Origin: Granulicella sp. dw_53
Lineage (GTDB): Bacteria; Acidobacteriota; Terriglobia; Terriglobales; Acidobacteriaceae
Assembly (NCBI RefSeq): GCF_018449545.1
Contig: NZ_JAAVUR010000008.1
Coordinates: 186,001-250,000, forward strand
Direction: 5' to 3'
Length of the DNA: 64,000 nt
Part shown: positions 55,937 to 64,000 of the stretch, piece by piece
How positions within the stretch are numbered: the first letter of the stretch is position 1
Layout: each line of letters opens with the position of its first letter
Position numbers and translations under genes: made by a program
Notes under the pieces: model-generated
Database searches by the model: none
Told to the model about the DNA's origin: nothing
What the model saw: only the letters and a program-made list of their open reading frames with translations

Positions 55937-58297
55937 TTACCGCCATGACATCATCTTAGCGTATTCCGTTCGCACTTGTGTGGCGATCTTGGTGGTCTCA
56001 TCTGCATCGTTGAGCATGCTTAGTAAGTTTTCATAATTGGTCTTAGCCTCCACTCTGTTGCCTAGTAAGGCGTACGATTTCCCCAGTTCCAGTCTGGCGA
56101 TTACGGAGAGGGGATCGTTCATGACGAGTCCGGGATGATCGAGAATCTTCTGAAATTCAGCAGCAGCTTCACTTGCACGCCCCATCGCCAGGAGGGCTTC
56201 ACCACGGATATAGATGGGATAGAGAGGCTGGCTCAGTTCGTAGGAAGAGCTGACTTGAAGAAGATCAAGCGCTCTATTGGGCTCATGATTTTTTAGCGCG
56301 AGAAGAGCTCGAAGTTGTGGGACGTAGTTGTACTGTACGATTGTGTCTTCTTGAAAGCGTGCGGCCAGATCTTCCGTTAGCCGCAATGCCTGGGAGGCAT
56401 CCCCCGTCATTGCAAGCACGGACGCAACTCCAAATTCGGTGTTCTTTCCTGTCGAAAGGCGAAGAGCGCCCATCGCAAGATTTCTTGCAGCATGAGGGTC
56501 TCCGTAGAATGCTTCGAGCAGAGAGCCGGCAACCTCCAACTGTGCTTGCGTGTCGCGCCTCGACGCCTGTCGAGAAAGGTTCACGGCTCTCCTGGACATC
56601 TCGCGCGCAGAAGCCAAATGTCCGGAACGAGCGAGAGAGAACGCCTCATAATTCACGAGCCAGGGATTTGTCGGGGCTTGTTCTAATGCGAGCTTCATAT
56701 TTATTGTGTTGCCCTTGAGAAAAGCGATCCAGTACCTGTCCGTAATAAAGCTGGCGACGAAGAGCTTGCGGTCCGATGCCTGCTGAATGGCTTCCGCTGC
56801 ATCCTGCAATCGATTGAGAGCAATTGAGTTGAGCGCGAGATTTCGATATCCAGCGACGAAGTCAGGATCAACCTCAATCGTCTTTTTCGCTTCATCGAAG
56901 GCTTTCTCATATTGGCCAAAGGCTGGATAAATAGTTCCCGAAAGAAAAGCATGGGGAAAGGAATCGCGAGGATACATATGCACCCACGCCTCGCAGGTAT
57001 CGCGGGCCTTTAGCAGATTACCGGACACCAACAGATCGTACGAAGCATCGATCGAAAATCTTTCGCGGTCACTGGCTCTTTCTCGAAGTTGATATGACTT
57101 TCGCGTGCTTTCGATTGAAAGGCTTTCTTCTCCGAAGTCGGCGTACATGCGTCCAAGCCAGGCGTGGGCCATTGCAAAATCAGGATCGAGTTCTGTCGCA
57201 CGTTTGAAGAGCGGGAGGGCTTGACCGCTCCCTGTTGTATTGAAGAGTTTGATCCCTTGGCTAAATGCCTTCAACGCGTCGAGCGAAGGCGTGGTCGCTT
57301 CAGCAAGCGGAGTATCGAAAGTAGTGACCGAAGCTACCGATTCACCTACCCTGGTCCTGAACTTAGTCGCTATTCGGCTCAGCGCACCGAGCACGTCCTC
57401 TTTCCGGCCAACTTGTACCTGCTCGACGTCCAATAATTCGCCAGTTTCGCAATTCTGCGCTCTTAGTCCCAAGACGTACTCTGTACCAGCACGCGAGATA
57501 GACCCGTCCAGAATTGCCGCTCCACCTACCCGTTGACAGACCTCGCGCGCAAGGTCTGGGGTAAGAGAAGAATCGGGGGCTCTCCCCATCAGGCGTAAAG
57601 TCCTTCGAATCCGAGGCTCGCTGACCAGATGCAATATCGGAGATTGCTCCAACTGGACGACCATGCCTTGTCTCAACGTATCGTCGAACAGTTGATCCCC
57701 GCTTGTGTTGGTAAAGTCGGCCAGGACGATGGTGTCCTTGGCGCCTAGCGACGGTCTCGCGCGATAGACGAAATGGGCACCTGCAAAGATTGTGATCAGG
57801 GTCACGACTAGTGCTCCACCCACATAAAAGCCAGCCCAGCTTCTAGGCGTAACTCCGATGTTGGTGTAAGCAACCCTATCCACCTCACTCTCACTGGCAA
57901 CCACCGGATCAGTGGCGATGGGGTCAGAGGGGTGACCAAGCTGCGCGCTCTCAGTTTCCAGAGGTTCCACTTCCGTCCGGTCAACGAGTTCAACCGGAGC
58001 AATAAAGCGATAGCCGAGAGTAGGTATCGTCTCGATGTAGGTTGGGGAGCGAGGATCGTCACCTAAATTCTTGCGTAGAACGGCGATCGCGCGGGTGAGG
58101 GTGGTTTCTTCAACGAACGTATCCTTCCAAACCGCTTCCAGAAGAACCCTCTTCTCGAGCAGCCTTCCCCCGCTGGCAGCCAAAACAAGTAGAACCCGGA
58201 GAGCTTTGGGCTCCACCGAGATGCGCTGCCCCCCACGCGTCAGACTGAAGTTTTTCTCGTCAAGTCTGAATTTTTCAAAGAGATAGACCACGGACAC
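55937..58297 (-). CDS. CadC-like membrane regulator: winged helix, one TM helix, TPR array
   Basis: A 786-residue one-component regulator. An OmpR/CadC-type winged helix fills residues 1-105 (FEKFRLDEKNFSLTRGGQRI, LRKNLGDDPRSPTYIETIPT, LGYRFIAPV), then a low-complexity linker and a membrane helix (GFYVGGALVVTLITIFAGAHFVY, about 155-178). The periplasmic part starts with a TolB-like section (IVLADFTNTSGDQLFDDTLR) and continues with roughly ten tetratricopeptide repeats (LPLFKRATELDPDFAMAHAW onwards). This order is common in Acidobacteriota. It lies divergently upstream of the di-haem oxidoreductase gene, which may be its target. The signal is unknown. Confidence 0.9.
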   Translation of the reverse strand: MSVVYLFEKFRLDEKNFSLTRGGQRISVEPKALRVLLVLAASGGRLLEKRVLLEAVWKDTFVEETTLTRAIAVLRKNLGDDPRSPTYIETIPTLGYRFIAPVELVDRTEVEPLETESAQLGHPSDPIATDPVVASESEVDRVAYTNIGVTPRSWAGFYVGGALVVTLITIFAGAHFVYRARPSLGAKDTIVLADFTNTSGDQLFDDTLRQGMVVQLEQSPILHLVSEPRIRRTLRLMGRAPDSSLTPDLAREVCQRVGGAAILDGSISRAGTEYVLGLRAQNCETGELLDVEQVQVGRKEDVLGALSRIATKFRTRVGESVASVTTFDTPLAEATTPSLDALKAFSQGIKLFNTTGSGQALPLFKRATELDPDFAMAHAWLGRMYADFGEESLSIESTRKSYQLRERASDRERFSIDASYDLLVSGNLLKARDTCEAWVHMYPRDSFPHAFLSGTIYPAFGQYEKAFDEAKKTIEVDPDFVAGYRNLALNSIALNRLQDAAEAIQQASDRKLFVASFITDRYWIAFLKGNTINMKLALEQAPTNPWLVNYEAFSLARSGHLASAREMSRRAVNLSRQASRRDTQAQLEVAGSLLEAFYGDPHAARNLAMGALRLSTGKNTEFGVASVLAMTGDASQALRLTEDLAARFQEDTIVQYNYVPQLRALLALKNHEPNRALDLLQVSSSYELSQPLYPIYIRGEALLAMGRASEAAAEFQKILDHPGLVMNDPLSVIARLELGKSYALLGNRVEAKTNYENLLSMLNDADETTKIATQVRTEYAKMMSWR

Positions 58298-58537
58298 CTC
58301 GGGTAAAGAATTGCCCTAAGAGAAACCTAAGAAAATCATCATGGGAAAAGCAAGACAATTTCGCTCGCTAAAGACAGATTACTCCTTGTAACCAATCGCG
58401 AAAACCCTGCTGTCCAGTTAGCCCTGATTGCCTGTGAATGATCGGGCTGCTCTGGATGTGTCTCGTCAAGCCGAACCCTTAGAAGGGGCGAGCGGGGTTC
58501 TGCGAATAATTGGCGTTTTGGACCAAAGGAGAGCAAT

Positions 58538-60070
58538 ATGTGGAGAAATCAAACCTCTCGACGAATAGGCCACTATCTGGTCTGCATCGTTACCTTCTGC
58601 CTTGCGGCGACTCTCACGTCGACAGCACAGAACCTGCGTCCCTCGTCGCGAGCAAAGGATCCTGGTCCGCGTCCAAGCCCGGTCTCTACCATTCCTAATT
58701 CGGTGCCGGGTTTGAATGCGAACGAGATCGCCCTCTTCAATGAGAGCTTGCTTCGCGTCTCGGAACTGGAGGGGACATGCGACACCTGCGTCCAACAGCC
58801 ACAGGGCACTGCACCGGTGGACCCCGACCCAAAGAATCCGTTTTCTCCTCTGCGGCTGGTGAACTCCGCCGGCATGGGGCCGGTCTTCAATGCGGACCAA
58901 TGCTTTATCTGCCACTTCCATCCAACCATCGGGGGCAGCGCGACTAAAGAGAACGCCGCCCACATCGTTGCGCACAGACTCGGCGGAACGAATACGGTCC
59001 CCAGCTTTGAAGAGCCAAGAGGCGCCTTTCGGGAGATGCGGTTCAAATTCAATCCAAATAGTACTCGAGACGGAGGGGTGCACAGCCTGTTCACATTGCA
59101 GGGCCGGTCCGATGCGCCCAACTGCACTCTGAAACAACCTAACTTTGAACGAGAAACCTTGAAACGCAACGTGGCATTTCGGATTCCACTTCAGCTCTTT
59201 GGTCTGGGCTTGATTGAGTCGATTCAGGACTCCGCCATTCGAGAGAATATGAACGCAGACGAAAACCTGAAGCGAATGTTTGGTATTCAGGGTCACCCCA
59301 ATATTGTTCCAAACAACAGTACAATCAGTCGCTTTGGGTGGAAGGCACAGAATGCGTCGCTGACGATGTTTGCGGGAGAAGCCTACAACGTTGAAATGGG
59401 CATCAGCAATGACCTGTTTCCGATCAACCGAAGCGAGAACACCGATTGCAATCTCTCCTATGAGCCCTTCGACGTCCCCCGGACAGCTGACGCAGACTAT
59501 AACAATCCACTGAAGATCATGCCGGCGTGGCTGATGTTCACTGAGTTCATGCGATTCGTCGATGCGCCTCAGCCCGCCCCTCTGACAGCTAATGCGACCC
59601 GCGGCAAACGTCTATTCAAGGAAGTCGGCTGCGCGCTTTGCCATACTCCTTCCTTCAAGACGCCCGGTATGGCTGACCCGAGAGCTCCTTCGGATCAGAT
59701 CGGTGCAAGGACAGTGGCCCTCCGCGGACAAACCGTAAACCTGTACTCGGACCTGCTGGTTCATCACATGGGCGCAACCCTTGCGGACAACGTCGTTCAA
59801 GGAGACGCAGGACCGGATGAGTTCCGCACCACACCTCTCTGGGGTTTGGGACAGCGCCTTTTCTTCCTGCATGACGGACGGACGGAAGACCTCATGGTCG
59901 CTATCCAGGACCACTTCTCCTTTCCCGGCTACGACGGCGGAGACAACCCTGCGAAAGATAAGGATTCTTACAAATACGGATTTTCAGAGGCAAACGAGAC
60001 AGTCCGTAGGTTCAATACTCTTCCAGAGAGCGACAAACAGGCGGTACTCGATTTTCTACGCTCACTCTAA
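58538..60070 (+). CDS. Di-haem oxidoreductase (DHOR / thiol-oxidoreductase-like c-type cytochrome)
   Basis: A 510-residue periplasmic protein with a signal peptide (VCIVTFCLAATLTSTAQ). It has two true haem-c motifs, CFICH (122-126) and CALCH (365-369); an earlier CDTC (81-84) lacks the histidine. The segment FRTTPLWGLGQRLFFLHDGR is characteristic of this family, between haem 2 and the C-terminus. Related proteins are found in iron- and thiol-linked operons but the reaction is undefined. AAAGGAG precedes the ATG. It is followed after 26 nt by a small secreted protein, so the two form one operon divergent from the CadC-like regulator. Confidence 0.88.
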   Translation: MWRNQTSRRIGHYLVCIVTFCLAATLTSTAQNLRPSSRAKDPGPRPSPVSTIPNSVPGLNANEIALFNESLLRVSELEGTCDTCVQQPQGTAPVDPDPKNPFSPLRLVNSAGMGPVFNADQCFICHFHPTIGGSATKENAAHIVAHRLGGTNTVPSFEEPRGAFREMRFKFNPNSTRDGGVHSLFTLQGRSDAPNCTLKQPNFERETLKRNVAFRIPLQLFGLGLIESIQDSAIRENMNADENLKRMFGIQGHPNIVPNNSTISRFGWKAQNASLTMFAGEAYNVEMGISNDLFPINRSENTDCNLSYEPFDVPRTADADYNNPLKIMPAWLMFTEFMRFVDAPQPAPLTANATRGKRLFKEVGCALCHTPSFKTPGMADPRAPSDQIGARTVALRGQTVNLYSDLLVHHMGATLADNVVQGDAGPDEFRTTPLWGLGQRLFFLHDGRTEDLMVAIQDHFSFPGYDGGDNPAKDKDSYKYGFSEANETVRRFNTLPESDKQAVLDFLRSL

Positions 60071-60096
60071 CGCAATCGAAATGGCAGGAGGACAAA

Positions 60097-60630
60097 ATGA
60101 AAGTACTTCGCATAATCCCGCTCGTGCTTATGTTTATAGGCCCCACTCTGCTTCATGCTTCGGATCCTTTCCTGGGGAAGTGGAACCTCGATACAAAGCA
60201 TTCGAAGTATCCTCCGGGATTCTGCCCGAAACAGATGTCTATTGAGATGACCGCCGCAGAGCATGGAGTCCACTACCACTCCGAAACGCTGATGATAAGT
60301 GGCAACTCTTTCAGCGCCGACTATACGGCTGACTACGATGAAAAGCCAGTGATCGTCTCGGGAGCCAAAGGGATACTCTTGCCGGTGTCACTGAAACGAA
60401 CTGAGCCGAATGTGGTCATAGCGAGCTATATAAGCGGCCTTCAGGTCAGGGCGACCAGCCGCAGAGCGCTCTCCAGAAACGGCACAGTTATGACTGTAAC
60501 TACGACCTCGCGAGATGGCGAGGGCCGTACGGTGACAAACGTGAGTGTCTATAACAGATCGGCTCCGGCACAGCGAAGACTTGATCTCTCGAAGGTCAAT
60601 GCAGCTGACCTTGTCACGGTTCTACAATAG
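60097..60630 (+). CDS. Secreted protein of unknown function (lipocalin-like beta fold)
   Basis: A 177-residue exported protein with signal peptide KVLRIIPLVLMFIGPTLLHA and an excellent GGAGGA site. The mature part begins DPFLGKWNLDTKHSKYPPGF, a G-x-W start that recurs in short acidobacterial beta-rich proteins and resembles lipocalin openings; the rest is alternating hydrophobic strands, with no cysteines beyond one near residue 43 and no catalytic motif. It directly follows the di-haem oxidoreductase gene (26 nt), so it may assist that enzyme or bind its substrate. I did not recognise a named family. Confidence 0.7.
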   Translation: MKVLRIIPLVLMFIGPTLLHASDPFLGKWNLDTKHSKYPPGFCPKQMSIEMTAAEHGVHYHSETLMISGNSFSADYTADYDEKPVIVSGAKGILLPVSLKRTEPNVVIASYISGLQVRATSRRALSRNGTVMTVTTTSRDGEGRTVTNVSVYNRSAPAQRRLDLSKVNAADLVTVLQ

Positions 60631-60734
60631 TTGCTGAGTGAATTGGTGTGTAGAAGCGAACCACCGTCAACCAGATTAACAATGGAGAACTCCAGCCTCG
60701 TCGATTGCATGCGCGGTAAGAGCTAAGGCGCCGG

Positions 60735-62195
60735 CTACGGTAACTGAAAGTCCATGACGGCAATTGCGGTCATCGGCGTCGGCCCATCAGAGGACATGTA
60801 CGGACGATAACGCCAGCGCTGCACTGCGTCCAGTGCGGCATCCCGCAGCAGAGGCGGCCCGCTGATGATGCGGACCGACGCTACATTCCCGTCACGATCG
60901 ATATCGGCCTTTACCTTGACTTCTCCTTGTACATGAGAGGCTGAAGCTGCCGCTGGATAAGTCGGCATAGGACTGTACAAAATATTTGCCGCCATAGAGC
61001 CTAGGGAGGTAAGACGGATGACGCCTCCGCGAGTCGCGTCGACACCTCCGACGGGACTTCCAGGTGTGACGGAGACGTCTGCCGGACGAACCTCTGACGC
61101 AAGGTTCGATCCATCTTCCGGGAATGCAGACGATGCGCCAGGAGCTCGTCTATGAAGGAGAATGGGAGGCTTCGAGGTCCTGGCAATACTACCGCCCCCT
61201 TGCTCCGAGGAGTCCACAGGAACAGATGGTCTCCCTAAACGTCCGCTCAAGGTGGTTGCCGGAGTACTCGCACTTCCCGCCGCGCGAAGGGCAGGAGGGG
61301 CAGTGGAAGAAACCGAAGGGCGTTCGGACGGTGCCGAGGTGGGGACAGCGTCCATAGTTTGTGGGGAAACTTGGCCGTGCGTGGCCAGCGACGGAACTCC
61401 AGCGGGGCGCGCAGGGCTATAGGGAACAGCGAGCTGCGTTCTGGGTGATTTCCTTATGAGTGTGCTCGGAGAAGGTATGGCCGTCTCACTGGGGTGGACG
61501 GCGGATGGACTGACGTGTCTCTCCGGCGCTGCAGTGGATGCCACATTGTCCGCTGCAGCCGGATTGACCAATGCTGGCGAATTGCTCACATCCGCAGTCG
61601 AGCGGGGCTTCAGCCATAGACCGATGGATAACGCCACTATTACGCATGCGGCAGCAACCATCCAGTAAACACGCCTATTCCCAGCGCCACTGTTCTGCGG
61701 CCCTTTCAGATCGTATAAATCTCTTTGTGCAAGTTGTACAGAGGTATCGGAAATCTCTTGCGTCTCACCGCGCGCCGATTGAAACGGCTCGATTGAGGGG
61801 TTGGCCGCAGGTTCCGCAGTCCAATGTGTGGGAGCCGTGTCCCTACTGCCCGGAGCCGCACCAAGGGCGTGGCGCGCCTCCATCAGGAAGCGAAGCAGAC
61901 CGTGAGCGTCGCCCTCATCCGCCGTAGCGGCAAAGCTCACCCCAGCGGCGGCAATGGCAAGCACGCCAAGCAGATCGGGGTAACTGATTGTCTGGTCGCA
62001 CCTGTCGATCACCACCCAAACATACGACGTTAGATCACGGTGGAAGGCGCGGTCACGCGGCAATCGCGTGACAATTTTCCCAAGGGTCTCGACGGTCTCT
62101 ACGGCACAGTTAGCCTTGATCAGAAAATCTCGTAACTCCGTGATTTCTTCCGCGTAGCGAACGGACACATCTTTGAGTTGCAGAGGTTGCAGCAT
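60735..62195 (-). CDS. TonB-family energy-transducer protein with large N-terminal cytoplasmic domain
   Basis: About 486 residues from ATG 62195 (a GTG at 62210 is possible). A roughly 170-residue N-terminal helical domain precedes a single membrane helix (MVAAACVIVALSIGLWL). A Pro/Ser/Ala-rich periplasmic linker of about 200 residues leads to a TonB C-terminal domain (PTYPAAASASHVQGEVKVKADI, RIISGPPLLRDAALDAVQRWRYRP). TonB proteins usually start at the membrane helix, so the cytoplasmic domain is unusual; its segment SYPDLLGVLAIAAAGVSFAA is hydrophobic. It could drive one of the receptors in this window. It is convergent with the small secreted protein and monocistronic here. Confidence 0.85.
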   Translation of the reverse strand: MLQPLQLKDVSVRYAEEITELRDFLIKANCAVETVETLGKIVTRLPRDRAFHRDLTSYVWVVIDRCDQTISYPDLLGVLAIAAAGVSFAATADEGDAHGLLRFLMEARHALGAAPGSRDTAPTHWTAEPAANPSIEPFQSARGETQEISDTSVQLAQRDLYDLKGPQNSGAGNRRVYWMVAAACVIVALSIGLWLKPRSTADVSNSPALVNPAAADNVASTAAPERHVSPSAVHPSETAIPSPSTLIRKSPRTQLAVPYSPARPAGVPSLATHGQVSPQTMDAVPTSAPSERPSVSSTAPPALRAAGSASTPATTLSGRLGRPSVPVDSSEQGGGSIARTSKPPILLHRRAPGASSAFPEDGSNLASEVRPADVSVTPGSPVGGVDATRGGVIRLTSLGSMAANILYSPMPTYPAAASASHVQGEVKVKADIDRDGNVASVRIISGPPLLRDAALDAVQRWRYRPYMSSDGPTPMTAIAVMDFQLP

Positions 62196-62619
62196 GCGAG
62201 GGCGCCCCACTTCCTGACCTCGAGTAAAACACGGCTACAGTAGAGTTGACACGCAAAACCATCATATGTTGCCCGTATAACGACACAACACGATGATGCG
62301 CACAGCCTAATCTATCCCACCAACAAGCCGACCTCAGGACACTGATCTGCCTTAAATGATTGAAGTGACGGTTATACATGAATCGAGAGTTCCCTAAGTT
62401 ACGCGCAGATTTACGAATCGAAACAGCCTCGTGCAAGTTATTGAAAGTAAAGCTCTCTTTTGCGTAACGGACTTGAGACATTACCGAAAAGGCTGCTTTT
62501 GTGATTGTTTCTCCGCGGCCGTTTGCCCTGCGTCGAGGGTATGACTGGCACCGAGACCGGAGCCGCCGTGCCCACAAACTCCGTCACCTAGATCACTTTA
62601 GTCTGAACTTCGGCGTCAG
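62196..62619. other. gene-free spacer upstream of the TonB-like gene
   Basis: About 420 nt with no protein-like frame and no RNA gene that I recognise. It must contain the TonB-gene promoter on the minus strand and the end of the PEP-CTERM gene, but no clear boxes or strong hairpins stand out. Confidence 0.5.
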
Positions 62620-63159
62620 CTATACGCGAGAGAGCTTTCGTCTTGCTGCTCCCGCAACAACTAGGATGCCGCTGCCCAGAAGCATGAACGTGGAAGGTTC
62701 AGGCGTGATGACAAGGATTGCGGAGCCAATCTCTTGTGCATGTTCGCCCATCAGCGAGTATTGGCCGGTCAAAAAGGTCGGCGATGAAGTTTGGCCGCTA
62801 AACAGTTGTGTGCCCAAAGCTAAAAATGGATCCGGAGAACCGTTGAAATCTTCACCGGCGATTTCTATACTCACCCCACCACCAATTAATGAAGAAGCAA
62901 ACTCCATGTCTGCCACTGCCGGAATGCCGTCGTAGGAAACGGGTACGTTGTCGAGTGTAAAGAAGTGAGGACTTGCACTGTTGTCTGGCGTGGGAGTGGA
63001 GGGCAAAAACCAGGTTATGGTGTGGCCAAACTCCGTAAGGGTGAAGCCGTCGATGGAATCGGCTTTAGCAACCAAACTGGTAGCTGCAATGGCTGCGAAA
63101 CATAAGGCTTTGGACGGTGGCACTCGTGAATGGAACGGCCACATATACCGCAACAGCAT
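62620..63159 (-). CDS. PEP-CTERM-sorted exported protein, 5' end probably replaced
   Basis: A 179-residue frame ending with a full PEP-CTERM sorting tail: ITPEPSTFMLLGSGILVV then AARRKLSRV (Pro-Glu-Pro, one membrane helix, basic end), the signal read by exosortase/EpsH systems. The mature part (DGFTLTEFGHTITWFLPSTP) is a beta-rich surface protein. The signal peptide core KALCFAAIAATSLVAKAD is normal, but everything before it (residues 1-16) is read from the antisense of the Ig-repeat fragment on the other strand, so the native start seems to have been lost at a junction near 63108. It may still start from this new sequence. Confidence 0.75.
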   Translation of the reverse strand: MLLRYMWPFHSRVPPSKALCFAAIAATSLVAKADSIDGFTLTEFGHTITWFLPSTPTPDNSASPHFFTLDNVPVSYDGIPAVADMEFASSLIGGGVSIEIAGEDFNGSPDPFLALGTQLFSGQTSSPTFLTGQYSLMGEHAQEIGSAILVITPEPSTFMLLGSGILVVAGAARRKLSRV

Positions 63160-63767
63160 TGCTCGCGGGTGCGCATAGCTTGACCATCACCTACAGCGGA
63201 GATAGCAACTTCAACGGTGTCAGCGCTGGAGGCTCTGGCATTACGCTTACAGTGAGTCCCCTCGACTTCACATTGACATCGAATTTAACAGTGGTCCAGT
63301 CCGTGATCCCCGGCAAGTCGGCAACGTATACCTTCAACCTCACTCCGACTGCCGGAACTTTTCCCGGCGTCGTCACCTTCGCGGTCAGCGGCCTGCCAGT
63401 TGGAGCAACCTCTAGCTTCAGTCCGCAGACTCTACCGGCCAACTCTACCGGCGAGGCGGTCGCACTGACGGTCCAGGTTCCTCTTCCCGCAACAGCATCC
63501 CGACAATGGAATTCGCAACAACTGGTCTGGGCGCTTCTATTGTTGCCTTTGGCGGGTGTCAGGCGACTACAGAAGGCACATAAACGGTTCAGGCGTGCCG
63601 GGCTGCTGATGCTCCTCTTACTTGGCTCTACCGCTGTGATCGGGCTCAGTGGATGTGGTACCAGCACCGGCATCTTCGGCCAAACTCCAAAGGACTATAC
63701 CCTTACCATCACCGCAACTAGCGGATTGGTCCAGCACTCCATCAACGTAAACCTAAATGTTCAATAA
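63108..63767 (+). pseudogene. C-terminal fragment of an acidobacterial Ig-repeat surface protein
   Basis: The frame begins mid-domain: TVALVNGTATYTATALLAGA and LTITYSGDSNFNGVSAGGS are the last strands of a bacterial Ig-like repeat whose first half is absent upstream. A second beta domain follows, then LLLLPLAGVRRLQKAHKR, a second hydrophobic stretch (GLLMLLLLGSTAVIGLSGCG) and a final YTLTITATSGLVQHS block, the usual ending of these large repeat proteins. The real gene would be far longer. Frame upstream of about 63108 belongs to the PEP-CTERM gene instead, so this copy is truncated. Confidence 0.7.
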
Positions 63768-63783
63768 GACAGGAGGAGATGAG

Positions 63784-64000
63784 ATGAGAATGACTACTCG
63801 CAAGAGGCTCCTCCGCGGAGTTGCAATATCGTTGTCTTTTTTTATAACCGTCAGGTTTTCTTTGACGCAGAGCACGGCACAGGTGCAGAAGCCTTTGCCT
63901 ACGTCGCCCGCGCCAGTCGTCGAAGTAGGCCTAATATATGTTGCGGAGCGGACCAAACTTACCTACGGGGACAACTTCTGGCTGCAGGGAGGGAGTGGCG
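63784..64000 (+). CDS. Outer-membrane beta-barrel protein, start only
   Basis: 72 codons are visible before the window ends. A doubled AGGAGGAG site precedes ATG 63784. An export segment (LLRGVAISLSFFITVRFSLT) leads to a Pro-rich linker and the first strand VEVGLIYVAERTKLTYGD followed by NFWLQGGSG, which looks like the start of a small acidobacterial porin or OmpA-like barrel. It is 16 nt after the Ig-repeat fragment and was probably co-transcribed with the intact parent. Family assignment is tentative. Confidence 0.55.
   Translation, partial: MRMTTRKRLLRGVAISLSFFITVRFSLTQSTAQVQKPLPTSPAPVVEVGLIYVAERTKLTYGDNFWLQGGSG

Overview
The window most likely comes from an Acidobacteriota chromosome (class Terriglobia, close to Edaphobacter, Granulicella or Terriglobus). 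This is inferred from gene content. It holds two PadR plus duplicated-permease (ADOP) cassettes, several large Oar-like TonB-dependent receptors (TBDRs) with an N-terminal carboxypeptidase-regulatory fold, a CadC-like TPR regulator, a PEP-CTERM protein and an acidobacterial-type Ig-repeat surface protein fragment. I saw no tRNA, rRNA, CRISPR array, intact insertion sequence or phage module.

Layout. 1-4467: a tripartite RND efflux system (pump, adaptor, TetR regulator, and a divergent outer-membrane factor) with a readable regulatory region. 4513-12088: housekeeping and single genes (P-loop kinase, CGNR regulator, Tat-exported hydrolase, glycosyltransferase, acetyltransferase, M28 peptidase, murA). 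12227-13303: apbE. 13388-30107: a carbohydrate locus in which five minus-strand metabolic genes (lyase/aldolase-like, TIM-barrel isomerase, MFS transporter, epimerase-like, Gfo/Idh oxidoreductase) lie beside a TBDR, a GH106-type alpha-L-rhamnosidase and a second TBDR. 30108-30802: a spacer holding a decayed IS3-family orfA. 30803-42127: three PadR regulators, two ADOP permeases, a hydrolase and a siderophore-type TBDR. 42331-47430: a diguanylate cyclase, then a metallophosphoesterase/cytochrome c pair divergent from an ECF sigma/anti-sigma pair. 47539-55831: an acetyltransferase, then a DeoR regulator, an arabinokinase-like sugar kinase and an EamA transporter, divergent from a TBDR and a glycerophosphodiesterase. 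55937-62195: a CadC-like TPR regulator, a di-haem oxidoreductase, a small secreted protein and a TonB-like transducer. 62620-64000: a PEP-CTERM gene and an Ig-repeat fragment meeting head-to-head at an apparent recombination junction, then the start of an outer-membrane protein.

The main theme is envelope transport under local control: four TBDRs, a TonB-type protein, an RND pump, ADOP permeases, MFS and EamA carriers. Most units sit beside their own regulator (TetR, CGNR, PadR three times, DeoR, ECF/anti-sigma, CadC-like). In several cases inverted repeats can be read directly over the promoter, and some of these promoters place the -10 box 6-9 nt before the start codon, which suggests leaderless mRNAs.
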